Notes: generated from the letters alone by a model not told the origin. Shown: positions 1 to 11,107, counted from the stretch's first letter. The stretch: DNA of 64,000 nucleotides from JADLGL01 sp963667605 (GCA_963667605.2 CAXXUZ010000003.1:124001-188000); one strand, 5' to 3'. Numbers and translations are program-made.

Positions 1-1
1 T

Positions 2-1242
2 CTGACCCCAACACACGAACTCAACTCCGTTTTCCGGCGCTGTCACAACTACATCTACGCCAATGCCGGATTGCAGAAGGCCGAGGCGTTCCACGAATTC
101 CTCAAGCTCATCTTCTGCAAAACCTATGACGAGGAAGAATCCGTTGGCGATCTGCGGTTCCGTGTCGGTACGAAGGAGCGAAGCACCGAGAGCGGACAGC
201 GACGGCTGATGGAAGACCGGCTCGCGCCGCTCTTTCGCGATGTCATTGCCCGGTACCCCTTCATCTTCGAGGCGCACGAGACCATCCGGCTTGAGCCCCG
301 CGTGGCTGCCTACTTGGTGTCCGAACTGCAATTCCTGTCGCTTCTCAACACCGAAACCGACGTGAAGGGCGATGCCTACGAGGAACTGGTTGGTGCCAAC
401 CTTCGCGGCGACCGCGGGGAGTATTTCACCCCTCGCAACGTCTGCGATATGGGCGTTCAGATGGCGATGGCCCTTCACCCCGAAACCCGGATCACCTCGC
501 TCAAGGTGCTCGACTGCTGTTGCGGTACGGGTGGCTTCCTCGTCTCATGGCTGAACAACCTGTACAACGTTCTGCTACGGCAGGAGGAAGCCCGGCAACG
601 AGCGCAGACCCAGACCAGCCCCGAGCGGGCGCGAAAGCGTGTGAAGGACGTCTGTGACCGGAACCTCTACGGGCTCGTCAATCCTTTCCTTGTGCGCACG
701 TGCCAGATGAACCTCGTGCTGCACGGCGATGGTTCATCGAACGTCTACCGAACGAACTCGGTGCAGCTACCCGGAGAGTGGGAGGAGGATGCACGGCGGG
801 CGATCCCGTTCGGAAAGGTGGACGTGGTACTCACCAATCCGCCTTTCGGTGGAGAAGGGAAGATCGAGGATGGGCACGTTCTCGGGCAGTACGAGCTTCC
901 GAGATGGGAAGCGCGGGCCATGCGTGGATCGATGCCCGCGGAGCAACTCTTCATCGAGACAGCGATGCGGTTCCTGCGGCCCGGTGGCCATCTGGTAATC
1001 GTGCTGCCCCGGGGTATCCTCAACAACCGCCGTGAGCGATTCCTCCGGTCATGGTTGCTGCAACGCTCGCAACGTGGACCTCCCGATAACGACCTTTGCG
1101 GCGAGCAAGGGAGTGAACAACCCGAGATCGTCGCCCGGATGCGGAAGGTGGTTGCAACCGGGACGACGTGTTCATGCCGATGACGGCAGGCATCAACAAA
1201 CGGGCAAAGCCCATCTATCTATGGCCGCGAGAGAGTGAATAA
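2..1242 (+). pseudogene. Type I-like N6-adenine DNA methylase (HsdM-like), 5' end outside window, frameshifted 3' end
   Basis: The reading frame is already open at base 2, so the gene starts upstream of the window. Motifs of an N6-adenine methylase are plain: GEYFTPR, the SAM-binding DCCCGTGGF and the catalytic NPPF (near 838). Such proteins methylate adenine for a restriction-modification system. After ILNNR (about 1030) the frame degrades: family-like sequence continues in a second frame (NVDLPITTFAASKGVNNP, about 1070-1125) and then a third (DDVFMPMTAGINKRAKP, to the stop at 1242). At least two indels therefore break the C-terminal part; the uninterrupted frame stops at 1183. No specificity or restriction subunit is visible downstream. 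The methylase identity is firm; loss of function is inferred. Confidence 0.8.
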
Positions 1243-1528
1243 GCGAGGGGACCGAATCCGGGACGATCAGATCGCTACCGTCGCACCGGAATTTCGTCGG
1301 TGGGTGGAGTCAAGTATGTAATTCCTCTCGAACGGTGCAGAGGATGGTTGGATGATGCCGAGTCATCTTACCGCGCTCGGTTTTTATATCCTTCGCGTCC
1401 GGTCCAATCTGGTCGAGATCCGATCGGTTCTGGATCGCTAGCCGCGGTGACGCTTGGCGCCGGATCGGCGGCAGCCTAAAACGATTGCGATTCTTGTGTT
1501 GCCCGCCGAAAGAACTGCCCAAGATGCC

Positions 1529-4162
1529 ATGAAGACCGACACCCCGCCGACAAGGCTGGAAGACTATCGTGCGCCCGATTTTCTGATCGATCGCGTCGGA
1601 CTCGATTTCCGGCTCGACCCCACTGCAACATTGGTCGTTACCAAACTGTCGCTTCGGCGGCGGGCTGGAAATGGCGCGCTTAACCTAGTCGCGGACCAGA
1701 TTCGCCTGCGCGGTTTGTCGCTCAACGATACCCCCCTTGCCGACGATCAGTATGAGGTAACGCCCGAGCGTTTGGCGATCCATTCGCCGCCGGAGGAACC
1801 CTTCATGCTCGAGATCGAGACCGAACTCGACCCGTCGGCGAATACCGAGCTGATGGGTCTGTACCGCTCCAACGGCACCTATTGCACACAATGCGAAGCC
1901 GAAGGCTTCAGGCGCATCACCTATTTCCTCGACCGGCCCGATGTTCTGGCCGTGTACACAACGCGGATCGAAGCGCCTCGGGACGCGGCGCCAGTGCTCC
2001 TGTCCAATGGCAATCTGGTCGAGGCGGGAGAAGTTCCGGGCACCGATCGGCACTATGCGATCTGGTGCGACCCCTTCCCTAAGCCGTCCTATTTGTTCGC
2101 GCTCGTGGCCGGCGATCTTGCCGCGGTGGAGGATGCCTTCACGACCGCATCCGGCAGAAATGTACGGCTCGCGATCCATTGCGAGCATGGCAAGGAGCAG
2201 CGATGCCGCTATGCCATGGACTCGCTCAAACGCGCGATGCGCTGGGACGAGGAAATGTTCGGCCGCGAATATGATCTCGATGTCTTCAACATCGTCGCGG
2301 TGTCGGATTTCAATATGGGAGCGATGGAGAACAAGGGTCTCAACGTCTTCAATGACCGCTTCATTCTGGCCGATTCCGAAACCGCAACCGACCTCGATTA
2401 CGGCCATATCGAGGGTGTGGTCGCCCATGAATATTTTCACAATTGGACAGGGAACAGAATCACTTGCCGAGATTGGTTCCAGCTGTGTCTCAAGGAGGGG
2501 CTGACCGTCTTCCGCGATCAGGAATTCTCGGCCGACATGGTGTCCCGGGCGGTTAGGCGGATCGACGATGTCCGGACCTTAAAGGCTCGGCAATTCCCCG
2601 AAGATAGCGGCCCGCTGGCCCATCCGGTGCGACCGGAGGCCTATCACGAGATCAACAATTTCTACACGGCGACCGTCTACGAGAAAGGCGCGGAGCTGGT
2701 GCGAATGCTCCGTACCCTGCTTGGCCCCGACTCGTTCCGAAGAGGGATGAACCTATATTTCGAGCGCCATGATGGCGAGGCCGCGACGGTTGAAGACTTC
2801 CTCGCTGCCTTCGCCGATTCCAGCGAAGTTGAACTCAGTCAATTCAAACTCTGGTACTCACAGGCCGGCACGCCGGAGATCGTGGCCAAGGGCTCCTATG
2901 ATCCGGCTTCGCGTCGGTATGCGCTGACCCTTGCACAATCGACGCCAGCCACACCCGGGCAACCAAACAAGCGGCCGCTTCACATTCCGGTTCGGTTCGG
3001 CCTCGTCGGCCCGAATGGCGGCGATCTCTCTTTCGACGGAGCCTCGGGCGCCGAGATCACCGGCGACGTGATTCATCTCACCCGCGCCAGCCAAACGATC
3101 ATATTCCAAGGCGTTTCGGAGCGACCGGTACCGTCGCTGCTGCGCGGGTTCTCGGCGCCGGTGCGGCTGTCCTTGGATCTCGGTACCGCCGAATTGACGT
3201 TCCTGCTTCGCGCCGACCGTGATTCTTTCAATCGCTGGCAGGCGGCCCAGACGCTGGCGATGCGGGTGCTCATTGCCAGCACAGCGGCGGTGCGAGCGGG
3301 CGAGCCAATGCCGGACCATTCCGGCCTTGCCTCAGCCCTGGCCGAAGTTGTGGCGAACGGCACGCTTGATGCCGCCCTGCGCGCACAAATACTTACCTTG
3401 CCGAACGAATCGGAGATCGCACGGGAAATCGGCCGGGACGTCGACCCCGATGCGATTGCCGCGGCGCGGGATGATCTTCGGACCAAGCTGGGAGCAATGC
3501 TCGCCACCACGCTTCGCGATCTCCACGCATCCCTCGCCGATCTGGGCCCCTACGGTCCTGATGCGGCGGGCCAAGGACGGCGAGCCCTGCGAAATGTTGC
3601 GCTTGATTTGTTGGTCGCTGGGAACACCTCAGAATTCGTGCCGCTCGCCCATCTTCAATTCGAAGAGGCCAACAACATGACCGATCGGGTGGCGGCGTTG
3701 GCGGCGCTCAATCGTCTGGCTGTGCCGGAGCGGCAGCAGGCGCTCGTCTCCTTCCGCAACCGTTATGCCGCCTACCCTCTTGTCCTCGACAAATGGCTGG
3801 CGCTGGAAGCAACAGCGCCGGCGGAAGAGGCGGTGGACCGGGTTCGCGAGCTGATGACCGATCCTGCTTTTTCGATCGATAATCCCAACCGGATACGCGC
3901 GCTGATCGGCACCTTCGCCGCCGCCAACCAGACCCAGTTTAACCGCGCCGACGGCGCCGGGTTTGATCTGGTCGCCGAAGTCGTGTTGCGGCTCGACCCA
4001 ACGAACCCGCAAACGGCGGCACGGCTGCTGGTCAGTTTCCGGTCGTGGCAAGCTCTGGAGGACGTTCGCCGCACTGCTGCCGAGAAGGCGCTAAAAAAAA
4101 TCGCCGACGCCAGTCCGCTATCGGTAGACGTCAACGACATCATCACGCGAATCCTCGCCTAA
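1529..4162 (+). CDS. pepN: Aminopeptidase N (M1 zinc metallopeptidase)
   Basis: A cytosolic zinc aminopeptidase that removes N-terminal residues from peptides in general protein turnover. The protein is 877 aa, the usual PepN length. It opens with the family-typical DYRAPDF. The substrate-binding GAMEN motif (MGAMENKG) lies near residue 264 and the zinc site HEYFH followed by the downstream glutamate (LKEGLTVF) near residue 300. A longer frame could begin at a TTG at 1454, but the ATG at 1529 matches the E. coli PepN start context. It is followed after 136 bp by a sensor kinase in the same direction. No sign of damage. Confidence 0.96.
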   Translation: MKTDTPPTRLEDYRAPDFLIDRVGLDFRLDPTATLVVTKLSLRRRAGNGALNLVADQIRLRGLSLNDTPLADDQYEVTPERLAIHSPPEEPFMLEIETELDPSANTELMGLYRSNGTYCTQCEAEGFRRITYFLDRPDVLAVYTTRIEAPRDAAPVLLSNGNLVEAGEVPGTDRHYAIWCDPFPKPSYLFALVAGDLAAVEDAFTTASGRNVRLAIHCEHGKEQRCRYAMDSLKRAMRWDEEMFGREYDLDVFNIVAVSDFNMGAMENKGLNVFNDRFILADSETATDLDYGHIEGVVAHEYFHNWTGNRITCRDWFQLCLKEGLTVFRDQEFSADMVSRAVRRIDDVRTLKARQFPEDSGPLAHPVRPEAYHEINNFYTATVYEKGAELVRMLRTLLGPDSFRRGMNLYFERHDGEAATVEDFLAAFADSSEVELSQFKLWYSQAGTPEIVAKGSYDPASRRYALTLAQSTPATPGQPNKRPLHIPVRFGLVGPNGGDLSFDGASGAEITGDVIHLTRASQTIIFQGVSERPVPSLLRGFSAPVRLSLDLGTAELTFLLRADRDSFNRWQAAQTLAMRVLIASTAAVRAGEPMPDHSGLASALAEVVANGTLDAALRAQILTLPNESEIAREIGRDVDPDAIAAARDDLRTKLGAMLATTLRDLHASLADLGPYGPDAAGQGRRALRNVALDLLVAGNTSEFVPLAHLQFEEANNMTDRVAALAALNRLAVPERQQALVSFRNRYAAYPLVLDKWLALEATAPAEEAVDRVRELMTDPAFSIDNPNRIRALIGTFAAANQTQFNRADGAGFDLVAEVVLRLDPTNPQTAARLLVSFRSWQALEDVRRTAAEKALKKIADASPLSVDVNDIITRILA

Positions 4163-4298
4163 GCGATCGATTCCGCTGTCGAAAAATTATCCTCGCGTTA
4201 ACCTTTTTTGCTCTGGACAAGCTGATTCGCGTCGATTCAAATGAAACTGATTCGGGGGAAAGCAGCCCTCAATTCATGGACGAAATTCCGGGGGCCAC

Positions 4299-6644
4299 AT
4301 GGCGCCGGTACATCTCGCCGCCGCGTCCAGTCGAAGATTTGCGCCGATTGTGTCGCGGCTGATGGGAGGCAGAAAGGCGATCTCCGGGCATGCGCGCTTG
4401 ATCGCCCGCCCAGCCTATCGACGACTGCTGGCAGCCGAACCATTGCTCAGGCGGCTCATCCCGATCCTCATCATCGTGTTCCTCGGCATCGTAGCCGCCG
4501 CGCGATATGTCCAACTGGTCGACATGCGTGAGGATCGGGAGGCGTTCGCGCGCGAGCAACTCAATATGGTTGCGACCCTAGTCGCGATGTCGCTGCCCCC
4601 AGCGCTTGTTGATCAAACAGACAATGAGTTCGCCATCGGCCGGCAAGATGCGTTCGACGCAGCGTTGCCGCCGGCCGTTCTACGCGGCGAGCGGCAGATC
4701 TACCTCGCCGATCCCAACGGCGTGGTGGTCGCCGCCAGCGTCGATGAGCAAAGTGCAATCGGTGCTTATATTACCGACATCATCGGTCAGGCACAGCCGC
4801 TAATGGCGTTCGGCGCCGGAGCCGGGGTTCTGGGTATCGCGCTCGGCGAGGGCCGGTCGGCACTCGCCGCTGGACGTATCCTCGACGACGAACTCGGTGT
4901 GGTTGTTCTGATCGACCCAACGGCAGGCCTGGAGCGGGAATGGCGCAGCCAGGTCACCCTCAATGTCTCTATCTTCATCGGCACCAGCGCGATCCTGTTC
5001 ATCATTCTTTACGGCTATTTCGCCCAGTCGACCCGGGCCAATGAGGCGGACCGGATCTATGCCAAGACCCATCAACGACTTGACACCGCGCTGATGCGTG
5101 GCCGCTGCGGTTTGTGGGATTGGGACCTCGCCAGCGGTCGGATGTTCTGGTCGCAATCGATGTTCGACATTCTTGGCATGACCTCGCAAGGCGACCTTAT
5201 CGGATTCGGTGATGTCAATCGGCTAGTGCATCCGGACGACGAAGACCTGAGGGCGGTCGCTCAGCACCTATACGATACCGGCGAGACCATGGTCGACCGG
5301 ATGTTCCGGATGCGTCACGCTGACGGGCGATGGGTGTGGCTGCGGGCCCGGGCGGAACTGGTAGGCGAGGACGAGCCGCATCTCATAGGGATCGCCGTCG
5401 ACACCACCGAACAAATTCGCCAAGCCGAGCAAAATCGAACCGCCGATATCAGGCTGCGCGACGCGATCGAAACCATCTCCGAAGCGTTCGTTCTTTGGGA
5501 TGCCGACAACCGGCTGGTGATGTGCAATTCGAAATATCAGGAACTTTACGGCCTGCCAGACGAGGCGATCCGGCCAAGCAATCACTATGACACGGTGATG
5601 GCGACAAGACGAAGGCCGCTGGTCCGAGCGCAGATCCCACACGGGGACGGCGGCGATGACGGCACGCGGAGCTACGAAGCTCTGCTCGATGACGGCCGCT
5701 GGTTACAGATCAATGAACGCCGGACCAAGGATGGGGGCTTCGTATCGGTCGGCACCGACATCACCCAGATCAAGCGGCATGAAGAGCGCCTGGTCGACGG
5801 CGAGCGGCGCTTGATGGCGACGATCGCCGACCTTCGGCAGTCGCGGCATAAGCTGGAGCAGCAGGCGCAGCAAATGGTCGAATTGGCCGAGAAATTAGCC
5901 GAGGAGAAAGACCGAGCCGAGGAAGCCAGCCGGACCAAATCAGCGTTCCTTGCTAATATCAGCCATGAGCTGCGCACACCGCTGAACGCGATAATAGGTT
6001 TTTCGGAGATCATGCAATCGGCGATGTTCGGAGCGCTTGGTTCACCGAAATATGAAGAATATTGCCGCGATATCAATGACAGCGGAATCTACCTCCTTGG
6101 CGTGATCAACGATGTTCTCGACATGTCGCGGCTCGAAGCCGGGCGCATGCCACTCTCGATCGAAATAATCGACCTTAGCAAGCTAGTCGAGGAATCGATC
6201 CGAGTGGTGACCGCGCAGTCGCAAAACCAAAGGATCAGATTGACGACAGCGATTCAGAAAGGCCTGGAGATCGAAGGCGACCGCCGATCGATTAAGCAGA
6301 TTCTCCTCAATCTGTTGTCCAACGCGGTCAAATTCACGCCCGAAGGCGGGCAGATCAGTGTCCGTGCCAAGCGGGTGGGTGAGCGGATCGCGATCTCGAT
6401 TCAGGACAGCGGCTTTGGCATTCCCAAGGACGCCATCGCCAAGCTCGGGCGGCCGTTCGAACAGGTGCAGAACCAGTTCACAAAGAACCACAAGGGCTCG
6501 GGGCTGGGTCTGGCGATCACCCGCTCGCTGACCAACTTGCATGGCGGTACGATTCGAATCCAATCGCGCGAGGGGCACGGGACCATCGTCGCAATACGCC
6601 TGCCGATCCGCCAACCGACGGACGAGGACCGGAGCGCTGCCTAG
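4299..6644 (+). CDS. PAS-domain sensor histidine kinase, membrane-bound
   Basis: A hybrid-free histidine kinase of about 781 aa. Two hydrophobic segments (around residues 50-68 and 220-243) bracket a periplasmic-type sensor region. Then come a PAS domain (around 255-370), a second PAS-like domain (around 375-490), a helical linker, a HisKA domain with the phospho-acceptor box NISHELRTPLNAIIGFSEI, and a HATPase domain with NLLSNAVKFTPEGG, DSGFGIP and GSGLGLAI. The signal sensed and the cognate response regulator cannot be told; no regulator gene is adjacent. Its 3' end overlaps the 3' end of the convergent glnE by 4 bp. The start is uncertain: ATG 4299 or ATG 4362. Confidence 0.9.
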   Translation: MAPVHLAAASSRRFAPIVSRLMGGRKAISGHARLIARPAYRRLLAAEPLLRRLIPILIIVFLGIVAAARYVQLVDMREDREAFAREQLNMVATLVAMSLPPALVDQTDNEFAIGRQDAFDAALPPAVLRGERQIYLADPNGVVVAASVDEQSAIGAYITDIIGQAQPLMAFGAGAGVLGIALGEGRSALAAGRILDDELGVVVLIDPTAGLEREWRSQVTLNVSIFIGTSAILFIILYGYFAQSTRANEADRIYAKTHQRLDTALMRGRCGLWDWDLASGRMFWSQSMFDILGMTSQGDLIGFGDVNRLVHPDDEDLRAVAQHLYDTGETMVDRMFRMRHADGRWVWLRARAELVGEDEPHLIGIAVDTTEQIRQAEQNRTADIRLRDAIETISEAFVLWDADNRLVMCNSKYQELYGLPDEAIRPSNHYDTVMATRRRPLVRAQIPHGDGGDDGTRSYEALLDDGRWLQINERRTKDGGFVSVGTDITQIKRHEERLVDGERRLMATIADLRQSRHKLEQQAQQMVELAEKLAEEKDRAEEASRTKSAFLANISHELRTPLNAIIGFSEIMQSAMFGALGSPKYEEYCRDINDSGIYLLGVINDVLDMSRLEAGRMPLSIEIIDLSKLVEESIRVVTAQSQNQRIRLTTAIQKGLEIEGDRRSIKQILLNLLSNAVKFTPEGGQISVRAKRVGERIAISIQDSGFGIPKDAIAKLGRPFEQVQNQFTKNHKGSGLGLAITRSLTNLHGGTIRIQSREGHGTIVAIRLPIRQPTDEDRSAA

Positions 6645-9619
6645 CGACCAGGGGTCGTCACAACCTCCCCTATCACCCCTTCGAACACGGACCGAACTGC
6701 CATTTGCGTGTCGGCCAGGATGGCCTCCAGCCGGCAAAAATCAGGCATCTCTCCGGCGCGCGCGAGCAAAGCCTTCAGACCGTCCGGCGCATCGTCCGGC
6801 CGGAACGGCTCCTCGACGCAAAGGCGAATAATCTGGATCAGGCTTTGATATAGCCGCAACGCCGGCAGCAATATTTCGGCGCGGGTCGCCGACAGGAGAC
6901 CGGCCTCGCTCGCCGCCGACAGTGACGTTTCAGTCCCGATAGCAAGGAGTTCAGGATGCTTCGACGCGTGACGGAGCTGGAGGTATTGGGCAATGAACTC
7001 GATGTCGACGAGGCCGCCCGGTGCCAACTTTATGTCCCAAGGGCTGCCGCCGCCCTTTTCCTCCTCGATCACGCTGCGCATCTCAAGAACATCGTCCGAC
7101 AGGCGCTTCGCCTGTCTCGGCTCGGAGAGAACTTTGCCGATGGTCGCTTTCGCCGCCCGGATCAGACCGCCATCGCCCGCGATCAACCGAGCCCTCGTCA
7201 GCGACATATGTTCCCAGGTCCAGGCATCGTCCGTCTGATAGGCGGTGAAGCTGTCAATGCTGGTGGCCACCGGCCCGGAATTGCCGGACGGCCGTAGCCG
7301 GAAATCGACTTGGTAGAGGCTTCCCTCAGCGGTCGGAGCTGCGAGCGCCGCGACCAACCTTTGAGTCAACCGAGTATAGTATTGGCTGCCGGTCAAAGCT
7401 CTGTCGCCGTCCGAGCCGGTGGCCTTTTTGGAGAAATCATAAAGCAGGATCAGGTCGAGGTCGGATGTCGCCGACATCTCGCCGCCGCCAAGTTTTCCCA
7501 TCGCCAAGAGTGCGACCCGACCGCCCGGCATCTTGCCGTGACCGGCTTCCAGCGCTTCTTGCGATAGCCGCAACGCCTCACCGATCAGGAGGTCGGCGAG
7601 ATCGGTGAAAGCCGCTCCGGCGCAGCGTGCGTCGATCGAGCCGGCAAGAATGCGAGCGCCGATGAGAAGGGATTGCTCCTGGCCGAAGATCCGCGCCCGA
7701 TCGAGCGCCTCCTCATAAGACGTCGCCTGATCCATGGTCTGCCGCAGATGCGCCGCCAGGAGCTTCGAATCGGGAAGCTCGCCGAAGAAGGCCGGCTCGA
7801 TGATCGCGTCCAGGACATGCGGCCGGCGAGTGATAATGTCGGCCAGCCGTGGCGCCGCGCCGAGAATATCGGCCAGCAACGACAACAGCCAGGCGTTCGA
7901 GCCAATCAGCGAAAATAGCTGCACACCGGCCGGCGTTCGCGACAGAAAGCGGTCGAACGCCAGCACGGCAGAGTCGCCGCTGTCCTTGGCCAGTGCATCC
8001 AGAAGTGCCGGCGTGACCTCGGCGAGCCGCTCGCGCGCCGTCGTCGATCGCGTGGCTGGATAACGGCCAAAGTGCCATCCGCGGACTAAACCGCTGACCA
8101 AGGCGGGATCGGCGAATCCCATTTCCTCCAGTGTTCGTAGGGTATCGGGGTCATCTTCATCGCCGGTAAACACCAGATTGCCGATCGTGGCGGAAAGAGC
8201 CGGCGCCTCTTCGAACAGCCGCGAATAGTGCCGTTGTGTCGTTTCCAGCAGCCGACGTAGCTGCTGTTCCAGCTGGCCCACCGTTGTCATTCCCAACAGC
8301 AGCGCCAATCGTTTCAGCTCAGCCGGTTCGTCCGGTAGCGTGTGCGTCTGTTCATCGTTGATCATCTGCAGCCGATGCTCAGTGTCGCGGAAGAACCGAT
8401 AGGCATCGGCGAGTTGCTCCGCAGTGCCGGCATCCACCCAACCCTCTCTCGCCAGGGCCAACAGCATGTCCAAAGTGGCGCGGCCGCGCAAAGCCAGGTT
8501 GCGGCCGCCGGCGATCAATTGCTGAGTTTGAACGAAGAACTCGATCTCGCGGATGCCGCCGCGGCCGAGCTTGAGATTGTGCCCGGTGATGGCGATCGCG
8601 GCATGGCCGCGGTGATCGTGGATTTGTCGCTTGATCGAATGAATGTCAGCGATCGCAGTATAATCAAGATATTTGCGCCAAATGAACGGAGCGAGCTCGG
8701 CGAGAAAAGATTCGCCAGCGGCGATGTCGCCGGCGACCGGCCGGGCCTTGATCATCGCCGCGCGCTCCCAGTTCTGGCCGAGGGTTTCGTAGTAGAGCAG
8801 GGCCGCTGGGACGGAGACCGCGACCGCGGTCGATGCGGGATCGGGCCGAAGCCGCAAATCGGTGCGAAGCACGTAATCGTCCTCGGTCCGCTCCTGCAGG
8901 ATCTTGATCAGTGACCGGGTGAGTCGAACGAACAATTTGGCCGGTTCAGCGCTGGCCGAAATGGCCGGAGCCGTCGGATCGAAAAGTGCGATCAGATCGA
9001 CGTCGCTGGAAAAATTGAGCTCATTGGCGCCGAGTTTTCCCATCGCCAGCAAGATCCATCCGCAGCCCTGCTGCGGCCGCTCCGGGTCGGGCAACCTGAT
9101 ATGACCAAGCTGATGTTCGGTCCGCAGCGCCGCTGAGGCGGCGGCAGAGATGGCCGCGTCGGCGAATGCTGAGAGCGCCGCCATTGCTCGGTCCGACTCC
9201 CATACCCGGCCGAGATCGGCGATCGCGACAAGAAGAGCGAGTTCTGCTCGGCAATGTCTCAGCCTCGCCATGACCGCGTCCTGCGATGGCTCGCGCCAGC
9301 TCCTTCCCGCCGCTTTGCAGACGGCGTTCAACGCGATCTCCGGCTCGGTGCTCAAAAGCCGGAGCAACCTAGCGGGATCATCGAGCATCAGATGACGGAG
9401 GAAGCGCGAGTGATCCATGATCGCCGCCAGGAAACCGCCAAGCCCCTCATCGGCGAGGATGGATTTGCAAGCGTCGCCTTGTCCGACTTCGCGGCACGCC
9501 TCCACAAGGTCCTGAAGCCAGGATCTGGCGCGAGCGAGATCGAGTGGACGCAGTCGGGAATCGATTGCCTCGCGCAGGCGTTTCGGCCCAGCCCGCCGGG
9601 GGCGGCGCCGTTCTGTCAT
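6641..9619 (-). CDS. glnE: Bifunctional glutamine synthetase adenylyltransferase / adenylyl-removing enzyme
   Basis: GlnE adenylylates glutamine synthetase when nitrogen is plentiful and removes the AMP when it is scarce, under PII control. The protein is about 992 aa and carries two nucleotidyltransferase domains: an N-terminal one with LNFSSDVDLIALFD and a C-terminal one with GGEMSATSDLDLILLYD, each with the paired acidic residues expected for metal binding. ATG 9619 is chosen because it sits 1 bp after the stop of the upstream kinase gene, indicating translational coupling. Upstream and downstream neighbours are sensor kinases, a layout compatible with a regulatory operon. Intact. Confidence 0.95.
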   Translation of the reverse strand: MTERRRPRRAGPKRLREAIDSRLRPLDLARARSWLQDLVEACREVGQGDACKSILADEGLGGFLAAIMDHSRFLRHLMLDDPARLLRLLSTEPEIALNAVCKAAGRSWREPSQDAVMARLRHCRAELALLVAIADLGRVWESDRAMAALSAFADAAISAAASAALRTEHQLGHIRLPDPERPQQGCGWILLAMGKLGANELNFSSDVDLIALFDPTAPAISASAEPAKLFVRLTRSLIKILQERTEDDYVLRTDLRLRPDPASTAVAVSVPAALLYYETLGQNWERAAMIKARPVAGDIAAGESFLAELAPFIWRKYLDYTAIADIHSIKRQIHDHRGHAAIAITGHNLKLGRGGIREIEFFVQTQQLIAGGRNLALRGRATLDMLLALAREGWVDAGTAEQLADAYRFFRDTEHRLQMINDEQTHTLPDEPAELKRLALLLGMTTVGQLEQQLRRLLETTQRHYSRLFEEAPALSATIGNLVFTGDEDDPDTLRTLEEMGFADPALVSGLVRGWHFGRYPATRSTTARERLAEVTPALLDALAKDSGDSAVLAFDRFLSRTPAGVQLFSLIGSNAWLLSLLADILGAAPRLADIITRRPHVLDAIIEPAFFGELPDSKLLAAHLRQTMDQATSYEEALDRARIFGQEQSLLIGARILAGSIDARCAGAAFTDLADLLIGEALRLSQEALEAGHGKMPGGRVALLAMGKLGGGEMSATSDLDLILLYDFSKKATGSDGDRALTGSQYYTRLTQRLVAALAAPTAEGSLYQVDFRLRPSGNSGPVATSIDSFTAYQTDDAWTWEHMSLTRARLIAGDGGLIRAAKATIGKVLSEPRQAKRLSDDVLEMRSVIEEEKGGGSPWDIKLAPGGLVDIEFIAQYLQLRHASKHPELLAIGTETSLSAASEAGLLSATRAEILLPALRLYQSLIQIIRLCVEEPFRPDDAPDGLKALLARAGEMPDFCRLEAILADTQMAVRSVFEGVIGEVVTTPGR

Positions 9620-9620
9620 G

Positions 9621-11003
9621 TCAGCCCCCCACCGGCAGCCGCATCGTTGCAACTAGGCCCGGCCGGGCGTCGGTCAGCTCGATCGAGCCGTGAGCGAGTT
9701 TCACCAACGCGGCCACCAGGCTGAGGCCGAGACCGGTCCCTGGCGTCGAGCGGCTCTTCTCCAGGCGAGTGAACCGCTGCAGCACCCTCCCGCGGTCCAC
9801 CTCCGGCACGCCCGGACCGTTGTCGGCGACAATGACGGTAACCTCATTGCCGTCGCGCGCGACCCGAATGCGAACCTCGCCTTTCTCACCGTCGACAGGC
9901 CCGCCGTGCTTGATCGCATTGTCGACCAGATTGGCCAGCGCCTGTCCCAGAAGCTCCCTGTGGCCACGCAGCTTGACCGGACCCTCGGCGTCAACAGTGA
10001 GAGTGACCCCCGCCCTCTCACCCACCGGTTCGTACATTTCGGCAACGTCGCCCGCGATTTCCGTGGCGTCGACTTCGCCGATCGCGCCTTCCGTTGTGCC
10101 GGCCTCAAGTTGGGCGATCATCAGTAGCGCGTTGAAAGTGTCGATAAGCTGGTCGGCATCGTCGATGGTCGCCTGCATGACTTCACGATGCTTCCGGGCG
10201 GCGGGAGGCTCCGCCAGCGCCGCTTCGATCCGGTTACGGATATGTGTCAGAGGGGTCTTGAGGTCGTGGGCGATGTTGTCGCTGACCTCTTTGAGCCCCA
10301 GTAAAAGGGCTTCTATTCGCTCCAGCATTTCGTTCAGGCTTGCAGCAAGCCGGTCGAATTCATCATTGGTGCCGGTGACTTCAAGCCGCCCGGTTAGATC
10401 GCCAGCCATGATTTGTTGCGTCGTCGCCGCCACCGAATCGATCCGTTTGAGCACCCGCCGGCTGACAAAGAACCAACTGAGGATGCCGAGGCCAACCAGA
10501 AGCGCGGCGGTGACGATCAAGGCCAAGCGGATGATGTCGGCGAACCGCTCGCGCTCCGCCATGTCGCGGCCGACAAGGAGCAACAGCCCGCCGGTCAGCC
10601 GCGCCACCTGAACCATTGCCAAGCGCTCCTCGCCCTGTTGGGTCCGGTAGCCGACCGAGGTCGGTTCCTGGATCGCTCGGGCAAGGAGCTCGGTGGAGAT
10701 CTGTGTCACATTGCCGGCAAGTATCCGCCCGGAATGATCGGTCAGCAGATAGAGGCTAGCGCCGGGGCGCCCGCCACGATCTTCAATGGCATTGATCAGG
10801 GCGAAGGTGCCGCCGCGGTTCCACTCCGCCGACAAATCGTCAAACGCTGAGGCGATGGCTTCATTGACCTGCTGGTCAAGAAGCTGGTTCGCGGCGTAGG
10901 TGACGAAGATCGCAAAAATGAGTGCGAACACAGTGAACACCGCCAGATAGATCGCCGATAGCTTGAAGGCGGTGGTTGAGGCGATCCTACCGATGCGGGT
11001 CAC
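9621..11003 (-). CDS. HAMP-domain sensor histidine kinase (EnvZ/OmpR-type)
   Basis: A 460-aa inner-membrane kinase. TM1 is near residues 12-35, a roughly 120-residue periplasmic loop follows, TM2 is near 156-180, then HAMP, a HisKA domain with NIAHDLKTPLTHIRN and a HATPase domain with DNAIKHGG, DNGPGVPE and GTGLGLSL. It starts at GTG 11003 and ends 1 bp before glnE, so the two are likely cotranscribed. Kinases of this type are normally preceded by their response regulator gene, but upstream here lies the integrase of a mobile island. No regulator C-terminus was found in any frame of 11004-11180, so the partner appears lost or displaced (inference). Confidence 0.9.
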   Translation of the reverse strand: MTRIGRIASTTAFKLSAIYLAVFTVFALIFAIFVTYAANQLLDQQVNEAIASAFDDLSAEWNRGGTFALINAIEDRGGRPGASLYLLTDHSGRILAGNVTQISTELLARAIQEPTSVGYRTQQGEERLAMVQVARLTGGLLLLVGRDMAERERFADIIRLALIVTAALLVGLGILSWFFVSRRVLKRIDSVAATTQQIMAGDLTGRLEVTGTNDEFDRLAASLNEMLERIEALLLGLKEVSDNIAHDLKTPLTHIRNRIEAALAEPPAARKHREVMQATIDDADQLIDTFNALLMIAQLEAGTTEGAIGEVDATEIAGDVAEMYEPVGERAGVTLTVDAEGPVKLRGHRELLGQALANLVDNAIKHGGPVDGEKGEVRIRVARDGNEVTVIVADNGPGVPEVDRGRVLQRFTRLEKSRSTPGTGLGLSLVAALVKLAHGSIELTDARPGLVATMRLPVGG

Positions 11004-11107
11004 GGATCATGTATCCGTGCTGGGACGATATGGGAGCACAACAAGTCCGAACATCTTGAGCGTAGAAAGCCTTTGTTGTATACTGAAATGTTCGGGTGCG
11101 TGACGTA